Shown here: piece by piece, positions 1-8,521 of the stretch | How positions within the stretch are numbered: the stretch's first letter is position 1 | Layout of the letters: every line of letters begins with the position of its first letter | DNA from: Mobilitalea torta | GTDB lineage: Bacteria; Bacillota; Clostridia; Lachnospirales; Lachnospiraceae | DNA: 64,000 nucleotides | Reading direction: 5' to 3' | Assembly (NCBI RefSeq): GCF_050433395.1 | Contig: NZ_JBNPXH010000003.1 | Location: 372,001-436,000 of the forward strand | The notes under the pieces: generated by a model | Database searches by the model: none | What the model saw: the letters and a program-made list of their open reading frames with translations, nothing else | What the model was told of the DNA's origin: nothing | Program-made: the position numbers and the translations under genes

Positions 1-2067
1 GAGTATTACAGTGAAGACCCTTTGCTATCCGGGGAGCTGGCTGCGGGAATGATTGAGGGAGTACAAAGTACAGGAGTGGAAACCTCCCTGAAGCATTTTG
101 CGGTCAACAATCAGGAGAGAAGACGGATGACCATCAATGCGGTGGTGGATGAGAGGGCATTTCGTGAATTGTATCTGAAGGCTTTTGAAATCGCCGTTAA
201 GAAGGGAAAGCCCCGGACTGTTATGTGTGCCTATAACCGCCTTAAGGGAGAATATTGCAGCGAGAATCGCAGACTGCTTACAGATATCTTACGGAAGGAA
301 TGGGGGTATGAGGGACTGGTGGTTTCAGATTGGGGCGCGGTGAATGACCGGGCTATGGGCATTGAGGCCGGAATGGATCTGGAAATGCCGGGTTCCATGG
401 GAATGAATGATGCCAAGGTAGTGACTGCAGTGCGGGAGAAGAGGCTCTCGGAGGAGGCCTTGGACCGGTCAGCCTGCCGCGTGGCCGAATTAATTCTCCG
501 CCAGATGGAGGCGAAGCAGCCGGGCTACCGCTATGATGCGGCAAAGCACCATGAGCTGGCGGTGAGAGCCGCCGAACAATCCGCAGTGCTGTTAAAGAAT
601 GAAGGAGAACTTCTGCCGGGGAATCCGGGTCAGAGTACAGCCATTATCGGGGCCTTTGCCAAACAGCCCAGGTATCAGGGGGCGGGCAGCTCCAAGCTCC
701 ATCCGGTAAGAGTAGAGAACGCTTATGAGGTACTGGAGGCGGAAGGAATGACGCTGACCTATGCCAGGGGTTATTATCTGGGAGCGGAAAGCAGGCGGAA
801 TGCCTCTGAGGAAGAGCAGCTGATCCGGGAGGCCTGTGAGGCGGCGAAAGGGAAGGATATCGTATATCTTTTTGCGGGATTGCCGGAGGGATACGAATCG
901 GAGGGCTTTGACCGCGGTACGCTTATGCTGCCGGCGATCCAGGATCGTCTGATTTCTGCCGTGGCTGACTGTAATCCCAATGTTGCGGTAATCCTGCACG
1001 GCGGCGCGCCGATGGAGCTTCCCTGGTATGATAAGGTCAGAGGGCTTCTTCTTGCTTATCTGGGCGGAGAGGGCGTCGGGAGAGCGGTTGCCAATCTTCT
1101 TCTTGGCAAAGCGGTGCCTTGCGGCAAGCTGGCCGAGACCTGGCCTCTTAGTCTGACGGATTGTCCGGCATCCCGTTATTTTCCCGGAGGAAGGCATACG
1201 GTAGAGTACAGGGAGAGCATCTATGTGGGATACCGCTATTATGAGACAGCAGGAAAAGCAGTCCGCTTCCCCTTTGGTCACGGGCTGTCCTATTCAAGCT
1301 TTGCTTATTCGAATATCATTCTGGACCGGGAAAGCTGTGAATTTGGAGATAAGCTCCGGCTGGGCTTTACCATTACCAATCAGGGAAGCCGGAGAGCCAG
1401 AGAGACCGCGCTGGTGTTTATCAGCCACCGGAATGAGAAGGTGTTTCAGCCGGCAAAGGAATTAAAGGCATTTACAAAGGTGGAACTGGAAGCGGGAGAA
1501 AGCAGGCAGATCAGCCTGGAGCTGGATACCGGGGAATTCGGTTATTATAATACCCTGATCGGGGATTGGTATGCAGAGAGCGGGGAATATCAGATTCTGA
1601 CAGGCCCTTCCGCCAGTCTTTGCAGTCTTCGGACCTCCGTTACTTTGAATAGCCCTTCGATGCCGCAGCCCGATCTGCGGGATCAGGCACCGGTTTATTA
1701 TGATCTTCCCAAAGGAGAATTTATTGCGGATGAGAAGTCATTTTCAGCCTTATATGGAGGGCCCCTGCCCTTGCATGACAGCAAACCAGGCAGACCCTAT
1801 GACCATAACAACACACTGGAGGATATCGAACACACCCTGATCGGAACGCTGATTATAAAGGCAGCGGACCGGGTGGCAAGGAAAACCGCAAAGAACTCTA
1901 GGGAAGAGGAAGGCATGATGTCAAACATGATCAAAGAAATGCCCTTCCATTCCCTTGTGGCATCCGGCGGCGGTGCTGTGCGGGAGGCATGGGCGGAGGG
2001 CCTTCTCCTCCTATTGAACGGTGAAATTCTCAAGGGTTTGAAGAGGTTGCTGAAAAGGAAGGCATAG
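1..2067 (+). CDS. Glycoside hydrolase family 3 beta-glycosidase, 5'-truncated by window edge
   Basis: The reading frame is open from base 1 (EYYSEDPLLSGE...), so the gene begins outside the window; the TTG at 22 is not a real start. GH3 landmarks follow in order: KHFAVNNQE, the VVSDWGA motif whose Asp (codon 328-330) is the family nucleophile, a second alpha/beta domain, an E-x-EGFDR segment typical of the acid/base loop, and a fibronectin III-like domain near codons 440-540. The family removes terminal beta-linked sugars from oligosaccharides. No signal peptide can be judged. After the FnIII-like domain lies a tail of roughly 120 residues ending in a basic amphipathic segment (ILKGLKRLLKRKA), whose role I do not know. 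Substrate cannot be told from sequence. Confidence 0.93.
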   Translation, partial: EYYSEDPLLSGELAAGMIEGVQSTGVETSLKHFAVNNQERRRMTINAVVDERAFRELYLKAFEIAVKKGKPRTVMCAYNRLKGEYCSENRRLLTDILRKEWGYEGLVVSDWGAVNDRAMGIEAGMDLEMPGSMGMNDAKVVTAVREKRLSEEALDRSACRVAELILRQMEAKQPGYRYDAAKHHELAVRAAEQSAVLLKNEGELLPGNPGQSTAIIGAFAKQPRYQGAGSSKLHPVRVENAYEVLEAEGMTLTYARGYYLGAESRRNASEEEQLIREACEAAKGKDIVYLFAGLPEGYESEGFDRGTLMLPAIQDRLISAVADCNPNVAVILHGGAPMELPWYDKVRGLLLAYLGGEGVGRAVANLLLGKAVPCGKLAETWPLSLTDCPASRYFPGGRHTVEYRESIYVGYRYYETAGKAVRFPFGHGLSYSSFAYSNIILDRESCEFGDKLRLGFTITNQGSRRARETALVFISHRNEKVFQPAKELKAFTKVELEAGESRQISLELDTGEFGYYNTLIGDWYAESGEYQILTGPSASLCSLRTSVTLNSPSMPQPDLRDQAPVYYDLPKGEFIADEKSFSALYGGPLPLHDSKPGRPYDHNNTLEDIEHTLIGTLIIKAADRVARKTAKNSREEEGMMSNMIKEMPFHSLVASGGGAVREAWAEGLLLLLNGEILKGLKRLLKRKA

Positions 2068-2119
2068 CAAATTGGTGTCAGGCACCGTTTCGCTGCCGCA
2101 GAGGAAAAATTGACAGGAG

Positions 2120-2617
2120 CTAATCTGCGGCGATATCGCCGGAATTCTCCAGCCGCTCCATCATCTCATGGAGGGCATTCAGGAGAGTGCCGGAATATTC
2201 CGGGTCCAGATCCAGATTGCAGATTAAGCTCTTCGGGATATTGAGAGCATCCTCTTTGAATTCCAGGCCCTTGGATGTTAGCTGGATATACACATTACGT
2301 TCATCGCTGGAGCTCCGGATTCGCTTTATGAAATCCTGAGCCTCCAGCTTTTTCAGCATGGGAGTCAGGGTGCCGGAATCCAGATAGAGGCGGGAGCCCA
2401 GCTCCTTCACGGTCACATTGTCCTTCTCCCATAAGGCCATCATGATAATATACCCGGTATAGGTCAGGCCGAAGGGTTCCAAAAGGGCCTTATATTTCTT
2501 GATGATTTCCTTAGAACAGACATATAAGGAAAAACATAGCTGATTATCCAGCATGAGTATATCATAAGCTCCCCTCTCCCGGCGGGGCGTTCCATTCTTG
2601 GATGAAGAAGTATTCAT
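2120..2617 (-). CDS. ohrR: MarR-family regulator, OhrR-type peroxide sensor
   Basis: The 165-aa winged-helix protein carries the OhrR signature: LDNQLCFSLY with Cys28 in the position of the peroxide-sensing cysteine, GLTYTGYI, and YLDSGTLTPMLKKLE in the recognition-helix region, then a DERNVYIQLT wing. OhrR proteins repress organic-hydroperoxide detoxification genes until the cysteine is oxidised. The neighbour across a divergent promoter is a nitroreductase rather than the usual ohr gene, so that flavoenzyme is the likely target. The N-terminal 18 residues are longer than usual. The family call is firm; the OhrR subgroup rests on the cysteine and surrounding motif. Confidence 0.85.
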   Translation of the reverse strand: MNTSSSKNGTPRRERGAYDILMLDNQLCFSLYVCSKEIIKKYKALLEPFGLTYTGYIIMMALWEKDNVTVKELGSRLYLDSGTLTPMLKKLEAQDFIKRIRSSSDERNVYIQLTSKGLEFKEDALNIPKSLICNLDLDPEYSGTLLNALHEMMERLENSGDIAAD

Positions 2618-2751
2618 AGTACTGCCTCTCTTTCTGCTGATAAAATATATGGAACCCGATCCGGGAACATCCGGAATCGGAATAAAATCCTTTAGATAAG
2701 TGCTTGCAATTAGATTTTATACAATTATTTTGAAAAAGTCAAATAAAACTA

Positions 2752-2797
2752 TTGACAAATACAAAAATATAGTATTAAATTGAATTGTAAACAATTT
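2752..2797 (+). promoter_or_regulatory. Nitroreductase promoter with OhrR-like operator
   Basis: TTGACA lies at 2752-2757 with an AT-rich -10 candidate at 2775-2780 (17-bp spacer). Just downstream, AATTGT-AA-ACAATT (2783-2796) is a perfect inverted repeat close to the AAATTGTA/TACAATT halves bound by OhrR proteins. Placement at the expected transcription start suggests repression by the divergent MarR protein. Confidence 0.6.
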
Positions 2798-2905
2798 AAT
2801 TATTGGAAAGCAGATGTTAATACTAATCCGTAAGCAAAATAAGAATAGAGTCAGTGAAAAATGGAAACAACAGAAAGAGTTCAGAAAGAAAGGCAGGTAA
2901 TTATT

Positions 2906-3505
2906 ATGAGTAAATCGTTTCGTGAGGCAGTAGAGAGCCGCAGATCATATTATGCAATCGGAAAAGACAGCGGGGTGTCCCTGGAGGAGATCAAGGCAGT
3001 GGTTGACCACAGTGTGAAATTTGTCCCGGCTGCGTTTAACTCACAAAGCTCCAGAGCAGTGGTACTGTCGGGAGAGCATCATGACAAGCTGTGGGAGATC
3101 GTTCGTGAGACCCTGAGAAAGATTGTTCCGGCAGAGGCCTTCGGATCAACGGAGGAAAAGATAAATTCCTTCAAGAGCGGCTTTGGTACCATTCTTTTCT
3201 TCGAGGACCAGGCAGTGGTGGAAGGACTTCAGAAGGCTTTCCCGCTCTATCAGGATAATTTCCCTTTATGGTCGCTCCAGTCCAGCGGAATGCTGCAATT
3301 TACTGTGTGGACCGCTCTGGAGGAGCTGGGACTGGGAGCCTCCCTGCAGCATTATAATCCTCTTATCGATGAAGAGGTTCACAAGACCTGGGAGCTTCCG
3401 GGCAGCTGGAGGCTGATGTCCCAGATGCCCTTTGGAAATCCTCTGGATCAGCCGGGTGAGAAGGAATTTGGCCCCCTTGAGGATCGGGTAAAGATTTTTA
3501 AATAA
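2906..3505 (+). CDS. Nitroreductase family flavoprotein (Frm2/Hbn1-like subgroup)
   Basis: A 199-aa protein beginning MSKSFREAVESRRSYYAIG, the FMN-phosphate-binding start of nitroreductases, followed by FVPAAFNSQSSRAVVLSG and the GMLQFTVWTALEELGLGASLQHYNP dimer/active-site segment in which the short, single-domain Frm2-type enzymes are recognisable. Such enzymes use FMN and NAD(P)H to reduce nitro compounds or quinones, and some members link to lipid or oxidative stress. I chose ATG 2906 over the upstream ATG 2861 because it has an AAGGCAGG ribosome site and matches the usual N-terminus. It is divergent from the OhrR-like regulator, whose likely operator lies in its promoter. Confidence 0.9.
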   Translation: MSKSFREAVESRRSYYAIGKDSGVSLEEIKAVVDHSVKFVPAAFNSQSSRAVVLSGEHHDKLWEIVRETLRKIVPAEAFGSTEEKINSFKSGFGTILFFEDQAVVEGLQKAFPLYQDNFPLWSLQSSGMLQFTVWTALEELGLGASLQHYNPLIDEEVHKTWELPGSWRLMSQMPFGNPLDQPGEKEFGPLEDRVKIFK

Positions 3506-3543
3506 GAGCAGCAAGGGGCCGTCCGGAAGGCGGTTCGTGAAAG

Positions 3544-3608
3544 GCCTGCAGTTCTATGAACTTTCCATATACTGAGGTATTATGGGGGTATAGAACTGCG
3601 GGCTTTTT
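3544..3608 (+). terminator. Rho-independent terminator after nitroreductase
   Basis: GCCTGCAGTTCTAT (3544-3557) pairs with ATAGAACTGCGGGC (3590-3603), a 14-bp stem with one G-U pair, followed by TTTTT. Confidence 0.88.
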
Positions 3609-3671
3609 GTTTAAGTAAATAAGAAAAGTAACCTAGAAAAGATAAAACGGTACAACAAATGATAATCCGGC

Positions 3672-3700
3672 TTGAGAGTTTATCAAGTATGAAATATAAT
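3672..3700 (+). promoter_or_regulatory. Sigma-A promoter for the RodA-like gene
   Basis: TTGAGA (3672-3677), a 17-bp spacer and TATAAT (3695-3700), about 67 bp before the start codon. Confidence 0.75.
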
Positions 3701-3766
3701 GGGCTTATTGGCATAGATAAAGAGAAGGTATAAGAAAGCGAATGCAGAGAATGACAGAAGGGAAGA

Positions 3767-4915
3767 GTGATCGTGAAGATAAAGATATCCTACAAAAAGC
3801 TGGACTTTATAATCATAATTATTATGGCGATATTAATTGGAATTGGGTTATATTACAAGCAGAAGGCATTTTCATCAAGTGAGGAACAGGCTTCCGACGT
3901 GATTAAGCAGCTGGCCGGCGTGTTGATTGGCTGCGTTTTGATCACTGTAATTGTATTGATTGATTATCACATTATTTGCGCCTTGTCCCCGGTTATGTAT
4001 ATTGCCATGCTCTTTATCCTGATACTTACCCTTGTCATTGGAGAAGATATTAATAATGTGAAACGCTGGATTGAATTATTCGGAATACAATTTCAACCTT
4101 CTGAGCTGGCTAAAATTGTAATAATTCTGTTCCTGGCTTTTTTGTGCAACCATTTTAGAAGGAAGCTGGATAAATTATATATGATCTTTCTCCTTGGGGC
4201 AGTAGTGGCGTTACCGATAGGATTAATCCTGTCAGAACCTCATTTGAGCTCCGGCATCTCTATTTTGTTTATTTTCGTCATCCTGGTATATACTTCGGGA
4301 ATCAGCTACAGGGTGATGGGTGCTGCACTTACCCTGCTTCTGCCGGTAGTGGCGGGTATCCTGGTCAGTGTAATGCTACTCAATGTCAAGCTGCCGTTTA
4401 TTGAAAAATATCAGATTGGCAGGGTATTATCCTTTCTGTCAGATGAGGAAGAAGAGGAACTGGATCAAGATTTCCAGCAGCTTCAGTCCATAGACGCCAT
4501 TGGATCAGGAGGACTTCATGGGAAGATGATTTCTCCGGATAGCGATGAGCAGCGGAAATACAGTAAAATCTATGCGAAGGAAAGTGATTTTGTTTTTGCA
4601 ATTATTGGTGAGGAATTTGGCTTTGTAGGCAGCTTTGTCATAATCCTGCTTTATGCAATACTGGTAATCCGGTGCCTGATCCAATCCTCCCGCGCCATGG
4701 ATTATATGGGTAAGCTGATCTGCATGGGTGTGACCGCCTATCTGGTGTTCCAGATCTTTGTAAATATCGGAGTGGCAGCCCAGCTTCTGCCTAATACGGG
4801 ACTTCCTCTGCCGTTTATCAGCTATGGTCTAACTTCTCTGGTCAGCTCCATGATGGCCGTTGGGCTGGTGCTGAATGTTGGGGCCAGACAGAAAAGGAAA
4901 GAAGATAGTACTTGA
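3767..4915 (+). CDS. rodA: FtsW/RodA/SpoVE-family peptidoglycan polymerase (SEDS protein)
   Basis: A 382-aa polytopic membrane protein with about ten hydrophobic segments and SEDS landmarks: WIELFGIQFQPSELAKI, EPHLSSG, ESDFVFAIIGEEFGF and NTGLPLPFISYG. SEDS proteins polymerise lipid II glycan strands with a class B PBP; none is adjacent, so this may be an accessory RodA rather than the main elongasome copy. The EPH in place of the QPD common in RodA leans toward an FtsW/SpoVE-like variant at that site. Start is GTG 3767, or GTG 3773 which spaces better from GGGAAG. It stands alone behind its own promoter; the next gene also has its own. Confidence 0.88.
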   Translation: MIVKIKISYKKLDFIIIIIMAILIGIGLYYKQKAFSSSEEQASDVIKQLAGVLIGCVLITVIVLIDYHIICALSPVMYIAMLFILILTLVIGEDINNVKRWIELFGIQFQPSELAKIVIILFLAFLCNHFRRKLDKLYMIFLLGAVVALPIGLILSEPHLSSGISILFIFVILVYTSGISYRVMGAALTLLLPVVAGILVSVMLLNVKLPFIEKYQIGRVLSFLSDEEEEELDQDFQQLQSIDAIGSGGLHGKMISPDSDEQRKYSKIYAKESDFVFAIIGEEFGFVGSFVIILLYAILVIRCLIQSSRAMDYMGKLICMGVTAYLVFQIFVNIGVAAQLLPNTGLPLPFISYGLTSLVSSMMAVGLVLNVGARQKRKEDST

Positions 4916-4940
4916 TGTTGTTGTAAAAGAAAGGTATAAT
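4912..4940 (+). promoter_or_regulatory. Promoter for the CPBP protease gene
   Basis: TTGATG (4912-4917), 17-bp spacer, TATAAT (4935-4940). The -35 overlaps the stop codon of the preceding gene. Confidence 0.7.
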
Positions 4941-4992
4941 CGGAACGTGAGACAAAGGGTAAGGAAGCAATGATATCGTTAGGAGGAAGAAC

Positions 4993-5670
4993 ATGGCGAG
5001 GAGGCGCAGTCGTTTCATTATAATTTGGCTGATTATTCTGTCCTGTGCTATAATGGCTGTTGTGGAAACGGTTCTGGCACCGGGCTATAAGATGAAATCA
5101 CTGGTTAAGATTGTCCTGTTTCTCGTTTTACCAACGGTCATTTTAGGAAGAGACAGGGAACTGGCTCTGACTGATATGTTTAAAATAAAAGGAAAGAGTC
5201 TGTTAAAATCAATTCTTTTAGGAATGGCTGTCTATTGCTTCATTCTCGGAGCATATTTTACTATTGGAAATTTTTTTGATTTTTCACAGGTAGCGGAGGC
5301 AATTACCAGCTCCAGCGGAGTGAGCAGAGAGGAGTTTGTGTGGGTTGCACTTTATATCTCCTTTGTTAATTCGCTGCTGGAGGAATACTACTTTCGCGGA
5401 ATTGGATTTCTAATGCTAAAGAAGGTTAGCTCCGGGCGTTTTGCGCATCTGTTCAGTGCTGCACTGTTTGCCCTATATCATATTGCAATTATGGCCAGTT
5501 GGTTTAGCATTTACCTGTTCCTTCTGTTAATCGTCAGTTTATTTGTGGCAGGGCTTATATTTAACTGGCTGAATGAAAGAAACGGAACGGTCTGCCAATC
5601 TTGGCTGGTTCATATGTTTGCCAATTTTGCGGTGAACACGGTCGGGTTTATTCTATTCGGTATTATATAA
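4993..5670 (+). CDS. CPBP-family intramembrane glutamic endopeptidase
   Basis: A 225-aa integral membrane protein with the CPBP (Abi/CAAX-type) motifs: NSLLEEYYFRG (EExxxR, catalytic glutamates), a middle segment with FALYHIAI supplying the conserved His, and a C-terminal WLVHMFANF. Family members process membrane or prenylated substrates and some protect against bacteriocins; the substrate here is unknown. AGGAGG stands eight bases before ATG 4993. No bacteriocin genes are visible nearby, so a self-immunity role is not supported. Confidence 0.9.
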   Translation: MARRRSRFIIIWLIILSCAIMAVVETVLAPGYKMKSLVKIVLFLVLPTVILGRDRELALTDMFKIKGKSLLKSILLGMAVYCFILGAYFTIGNFFDFSQVAEAITSSSGVSREEFVWVALYISFVNSLLEEYYFRGIGFLMLKKVSSGRFAHLFSAALFALYHIAIMASWFSIYLFLLLIVSLFVAGLIFNWLNERNGTVCQSWLVHMFANFAVNTVGFILFGII

Positions 5671-5727
5671 TAAAGGCGTAGTGAGCATGATGCAAGATTG
5701 CTTGCGTTCTTCGATTGGAGCAGCAAG

Positions 5728-5759
5728 ATCATGAATACTGTTTATATTCATGATATAAT
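5728..5759 (+). promoter_or_regulatory. Extended -10 promoter overlapped by a 10-bp-arm inverted repeat
   Basis: ATCATGAATA (5728-5737) and TATTCATGAT (5745-5754) are perfect inverted arms around a 7-nt loop. They overlap an extended -10 (TGA-TATAAT, -10 at 5754-5759). An operator occupying the core promoter is the simplest reading. Confidence 0.55.
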
Positions 5760-5762
5760 ACG

Positions 5763-6509
5763 GTGAGGATAAAAAGGCGTTTGAAACGTTCTTACTATGA
5801 AAGAGACACAAAGAGGGGACACGGATTAAAACAAGAATCAGAGGTGTTCTCCGATAGGAAGAGGGTGAAAGCTATATTACCGGCAGATAGAAAGGGAACG
5901 AATTATATTTATGTAGTATTTATCTCGACCAATACGGTTATGGGGAAAATGATCCGTTTGTTTACAAGAAACCGGTACAGTCATGTTACGGTTGCCTTTG
6001 AACGGGATTTGAGCAGGATGTATTCCTTTGCCAGATATCATATTAATTCGCCGATTCTCGGGGGTTTTGTCACGGAGCAGCCGGGCAGATATCTGTATGG
6101 GGACCAGGATGTCCAGGTCAAGATCTGTGAGGTACCGGTGGAGCAGGAGGAATATGAGAGGATACGGGAGGAAGTGGAATTCTTCCGGCAGAATCGGGAG
6201 ATTATGATCTATAATACGCTGAATGCTGTGCTGTCCTTGATGGGGAAGCGGCTGACCTCTGAGAATATGTATACCTGCGTGGAGTTCGCCACGCATTTGC
6301 TGCGTTATCCCGATATGATTAAGATACGGCAGCTGGAGAGACGGTTGGAGGATTATGTGGTATACACCGGGGGCCTTAGAGACACTGCTGTGTGGAAACG
6401 GGAATACGCGGATGAGGACGAATTCTTTCGGAGGCGGCAGATGATTGGTATTGCTTATGATACGGTATATCATTTCCGCAAGGTCGTAGGCAGGGTAATC
6501 CGTGCCTGA
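5763..6509 (+). CDS. Uncharacterised protein with permuted papain-like (YiiX/NlpC-type) motifs
   Basis: A soluble, basic protein of up to 248 aa. The core starts NYIYVVFISTNTVMGKMI, then RYSHVTVAF (candidate catalytic His) and later MYTCVEFATHLL (candidate catalytic Cys); His before Cys is the order seen in circularly permuted papain-like YiiX/NlpC enzymes. No signal peptide is present. GTG 5763 lies only three bases after the -10, so a transcript from that promoter could not carry it; the in-frame GTG 5865, preceded by GGAAGAGG, would give a 214-aa protein that still holds the whole core. Function and substrate are unknown. Confidence 0.6.
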   Translation: MRIKRRLKRSYYERDTKRGHGLKQESEVFSDRKRVKAILPADRKGTNYIYVVFISTNTVMGKMIRLFTRNRYSHVTVAFERDLSRMYSFARYHINSPILGGFVTEQPGRYLYGDQDVQVKICEVPVEQEEYERIREEVEFFRQNREIMIYNTLNAVLSLMGKRLTSENMYTCVEFATHLLRYPDMIKIRQLERRLEDYVVYTGGLRDTAVWKREYADEDEFFRRRQMIGIAYDTVYHFRKVVGRVIRA

Positions 6510-6558
6510 ACAGTAACCCCCGGCCGTGCAAAAATATTTGGAACAGATAAATATTAAG

Positions 6559-6588
6559 TGGACAGGCGGTATATAAATAGGATATTAT
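6559..6588 (+). promoter_or_regulatory. Candidate promoter for the M3 peptidase gene
   Basis: TGGACA (6559-6564) and TATTAT (6583-6588) with an 18-bp spacer, about 45 bp before the start codon. Confidence 0.5.
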
Positions 6589-6632
6589 AAGGATAAATGT
6601 AATAGAGACAAAATGGGAAAGGAAGAAAAATT

Positions 6633-8387
6633 ATGAACAAGGAATGGTCACTGGATATACTATATAAAGGGTTTCAGGACGAAGCATACCTCCAGGATAA
6701 GGCACGGCTCCAGACTCTTACGGAGGAAATTGATGCCTTCAGCGCCGGACTTGCGCAGGCAGCCGATGAAGAGGCGGCTTTGAAGAAAGCCGTTGACTAT
6801 ATGGAGCAATATGAGCTTCTGGCCAGCAAGCTAGGCAGTTATGTGGAGCTGAGGCAGTCGGTGAACACTGCCGACGGTGAGATTGCCAACGAGGTGAATG
6901 CCTTTGAAAAGCAGCTCAGCCTGTTCTCCAAGCCCAAGGCGGTAATTCATAAGTTTATCGCCGGAATCGAGCAGTTAGACGCTTATGTGAAGAAGAATCC
7001 AAAGCTTGCAGCGTATGAATTCTTATTTAGTGAATTGAAAAAGGAAGCAAAGCATCTGCTGAGCGATGATGTGGAGGAAGTGATCGCAAAGCTCAATATC
7101 AGTGCCGGGTCGGCCTGGAGCAGTATGCAGAGCTTTCTGACCTCTACCCTGGAGGTGGAATACCGGGATAAGATCATCACCTTCCCGGATGTCCGCAACC
7201 TGGCCTACAGTGAGGATGTGGAGGTTCGTAAGGACGCTTTTGCCGCAGAGCTGAAAGCGCTGGAGAAGGTTAAGGATGCCATCAGCTTCTCCCTCAACAG
7301 CATCAAGACCCAGGTCAACACCATCTGTGAGCTCAGAGGCTATGAATCTGCACTGGATATGACCTTAATGCAGGCAAAGATGAAGAAGGAGACCCTGGAG
7401 GCAATGCTGGAAGCTATTCGGGAGGCTCTGCCCTCCTTCCATAAATATCTGAAGCATAAAGCAAAAATCATGGGCCATGAGAAGGGACTTCCCTGGTATG
7501 ATATGTTTGCTCCCATTGGTGAGACTTCCACTAAGTTTACTGCAGAAGAAGCCAAGGAATATCTTTTGAAGCATTTCAGAGGCTTTGCCGGTGATCTGGC
7601 AGATATGGCGGAGGAAGCCTTTGATAATGAATGGATTGACTTCTATCCCCGGAAAGGAAAGGTGGGAGGCGCGTTCTGCGCGAATCTTCCCTTTGTAAAG
7701 CAGAGCAGGGTTCTTACGAATTTTGACGGTTCCTTAAGTGATGTGGTTACGCTGGCTCATGAGCTGGGTCATGCTTATCACGGTCTGAATATTCAGGACC
7801 ACCAGCCCCTTAACGTGGATTACAGTATGCCGGTAGCCGAGACGGCTTCCACTTTTAATGAGGCGGTTATTATGGAGGCGGTAATCAAGGAATCCACCGG
7901 CAGGGAGAAGCTTGCCCTGATTGAGAGCCAGCTTCAGGATGTGACCCAGATTATCTGTGACATCTACTCCAGATATCTGTTTGAGAGCGCGGTATTTGAG
8001 AAATGTAAGACCGGCTTCCTCTTTGCGGATGAACTGAAGGAAATCATGCTTGAGGCGCAGAAGACAGCTTACGGCGATGGGTTGGATCATGATGGCCTGC
8101 ACCCTTATATGTGGGTGTTAAAGGGACATTATTACTCGGAGAATTTAAGCTTTTATAATTTCCCTTATGCCTTCGGAGGTTTGTTTGCCAGAGGTTTGTA
8201 TGAAAAGTATAAGACAGAGGGAGAAGCCTTTGTTCCGAAGTATAAGGCATTGCTTCGTGCCACCACGGTAATGAGCGTGGAGGATGCCGCAAGGCAGGCC
8301 GAGATTGACCTGGAGGATCCTCAGTTCTGGAGAACCAGCCTGAGAACCGTCGAGGCACTGATTGAGGAATTTGTACAATTGGCATAA
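6633..8387 (+). CDS. pepF: M3-family oligoendopeptidase
   Basis: A 584-aa cytoplasmic zinc metallopeptidase. The zinc site HELGHAYHG (His376, Glu377, His380) sits in VVTLAHELGHAYHGL, and the third ligand lies in the AETASTFNEAV segment about 30 residues on, as in the PepF/oligopeptidase F family. These enzymes degrade short peptides of roughly 7-17 residues for nutrition and turnover. Length matches the family. GGGAAAGGAAG precedes ATG 6633. It stands as a single gene with its own promoter and terminator. Confidence 0.95.
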   Translation: MNKEWSLDILYKGFQDEAYLQDKARLQTLTEEIDAFSAGLAQAADEEAALKKAVDYMEQYELLASKLGSYVELRQSVNTADGEIANEVNAFEKQLSLFSKPKAVIHKFIAGIEQLDAYVKKNPKLAAYEFLFSELKKEAKHLLSDDVEEVIAKLNISAGSAWSSMQSFLTSTLEVEYRDKIITFPDVRNLAYSEDVEVRKDAFAAELKALEKVKDAISFSLNSIKTQVNTICELRGYESALDMTLMQAKMKKETLEAMLEAIREALPSFHKYLKHKAKIMGHEKGLPWYDMFAPIGETSTKFTAEEAKEYLLKHFRGFAGDLADMAEEAFDNEWIDFYPRKGKVGGAFCANLPFVKQSRVLTNFDGSLSDVVTLAHELGHAYHGLNIQDHQPLNVDYSMPVAETASTFNEAVIMEAVIKESTGREKLALIESQLQDVTQIICDIYSRYLFESAVFEKCKTGFLFADELKEIMLEAQKTAYGDGLDHDGLHPYMWVLKGHYYSENLSFYNFPYAFGGLFARGLYEKYKTEGEAFVPKYKALLRATTVMSVEDAARQAEIDLEDPQFWRTSLRTVEALIEEFVQLA

Positions 8388-8401
8388 ATGCTATGGTATT
8401 A

Positions 8402-8457
8402 GGGCCAAAAGCATGGAAGGTACCGGAGTGCGGGACCTTGCACTTTTTGGCCCTTTT
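8402..8457 (+). terminator. Terminator after pepF
   Basis: GGGCCAAAA (8402-8410) pairs with TTTTGGCCC (8445-8453), followed by TTTT. The loop is long, about 34 nt. Confidence 0.7.
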
Positions 8458-8482
8458 CCTGTAAATAACAGAATTATGATTA

Positions 8483-8504
8483 CAGGAACAAATTTATGTT
8501 CCTG
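8483..8504 (+). promoter_or_regulatory. 8-bp-arm inverted repeat before the PTS IIC gene
   Basis: CAGGAACA (8483-8490) and TGTTCCTG (8497-8504) around AATTTA, ending about 17 bases before the start codon. It may be an operator or a hairpin near the ribosome site. Confidence 0.5.
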
Positions 8505-8521
8505 CGGTATGGAGAAAAACA

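Noticed and set aside
592..1281. 229-aa minus-strand frame within the GH3 gene
   Set aside because: Antisense to a clear GH3 coding region, no ribosome site and no recognisable motif.
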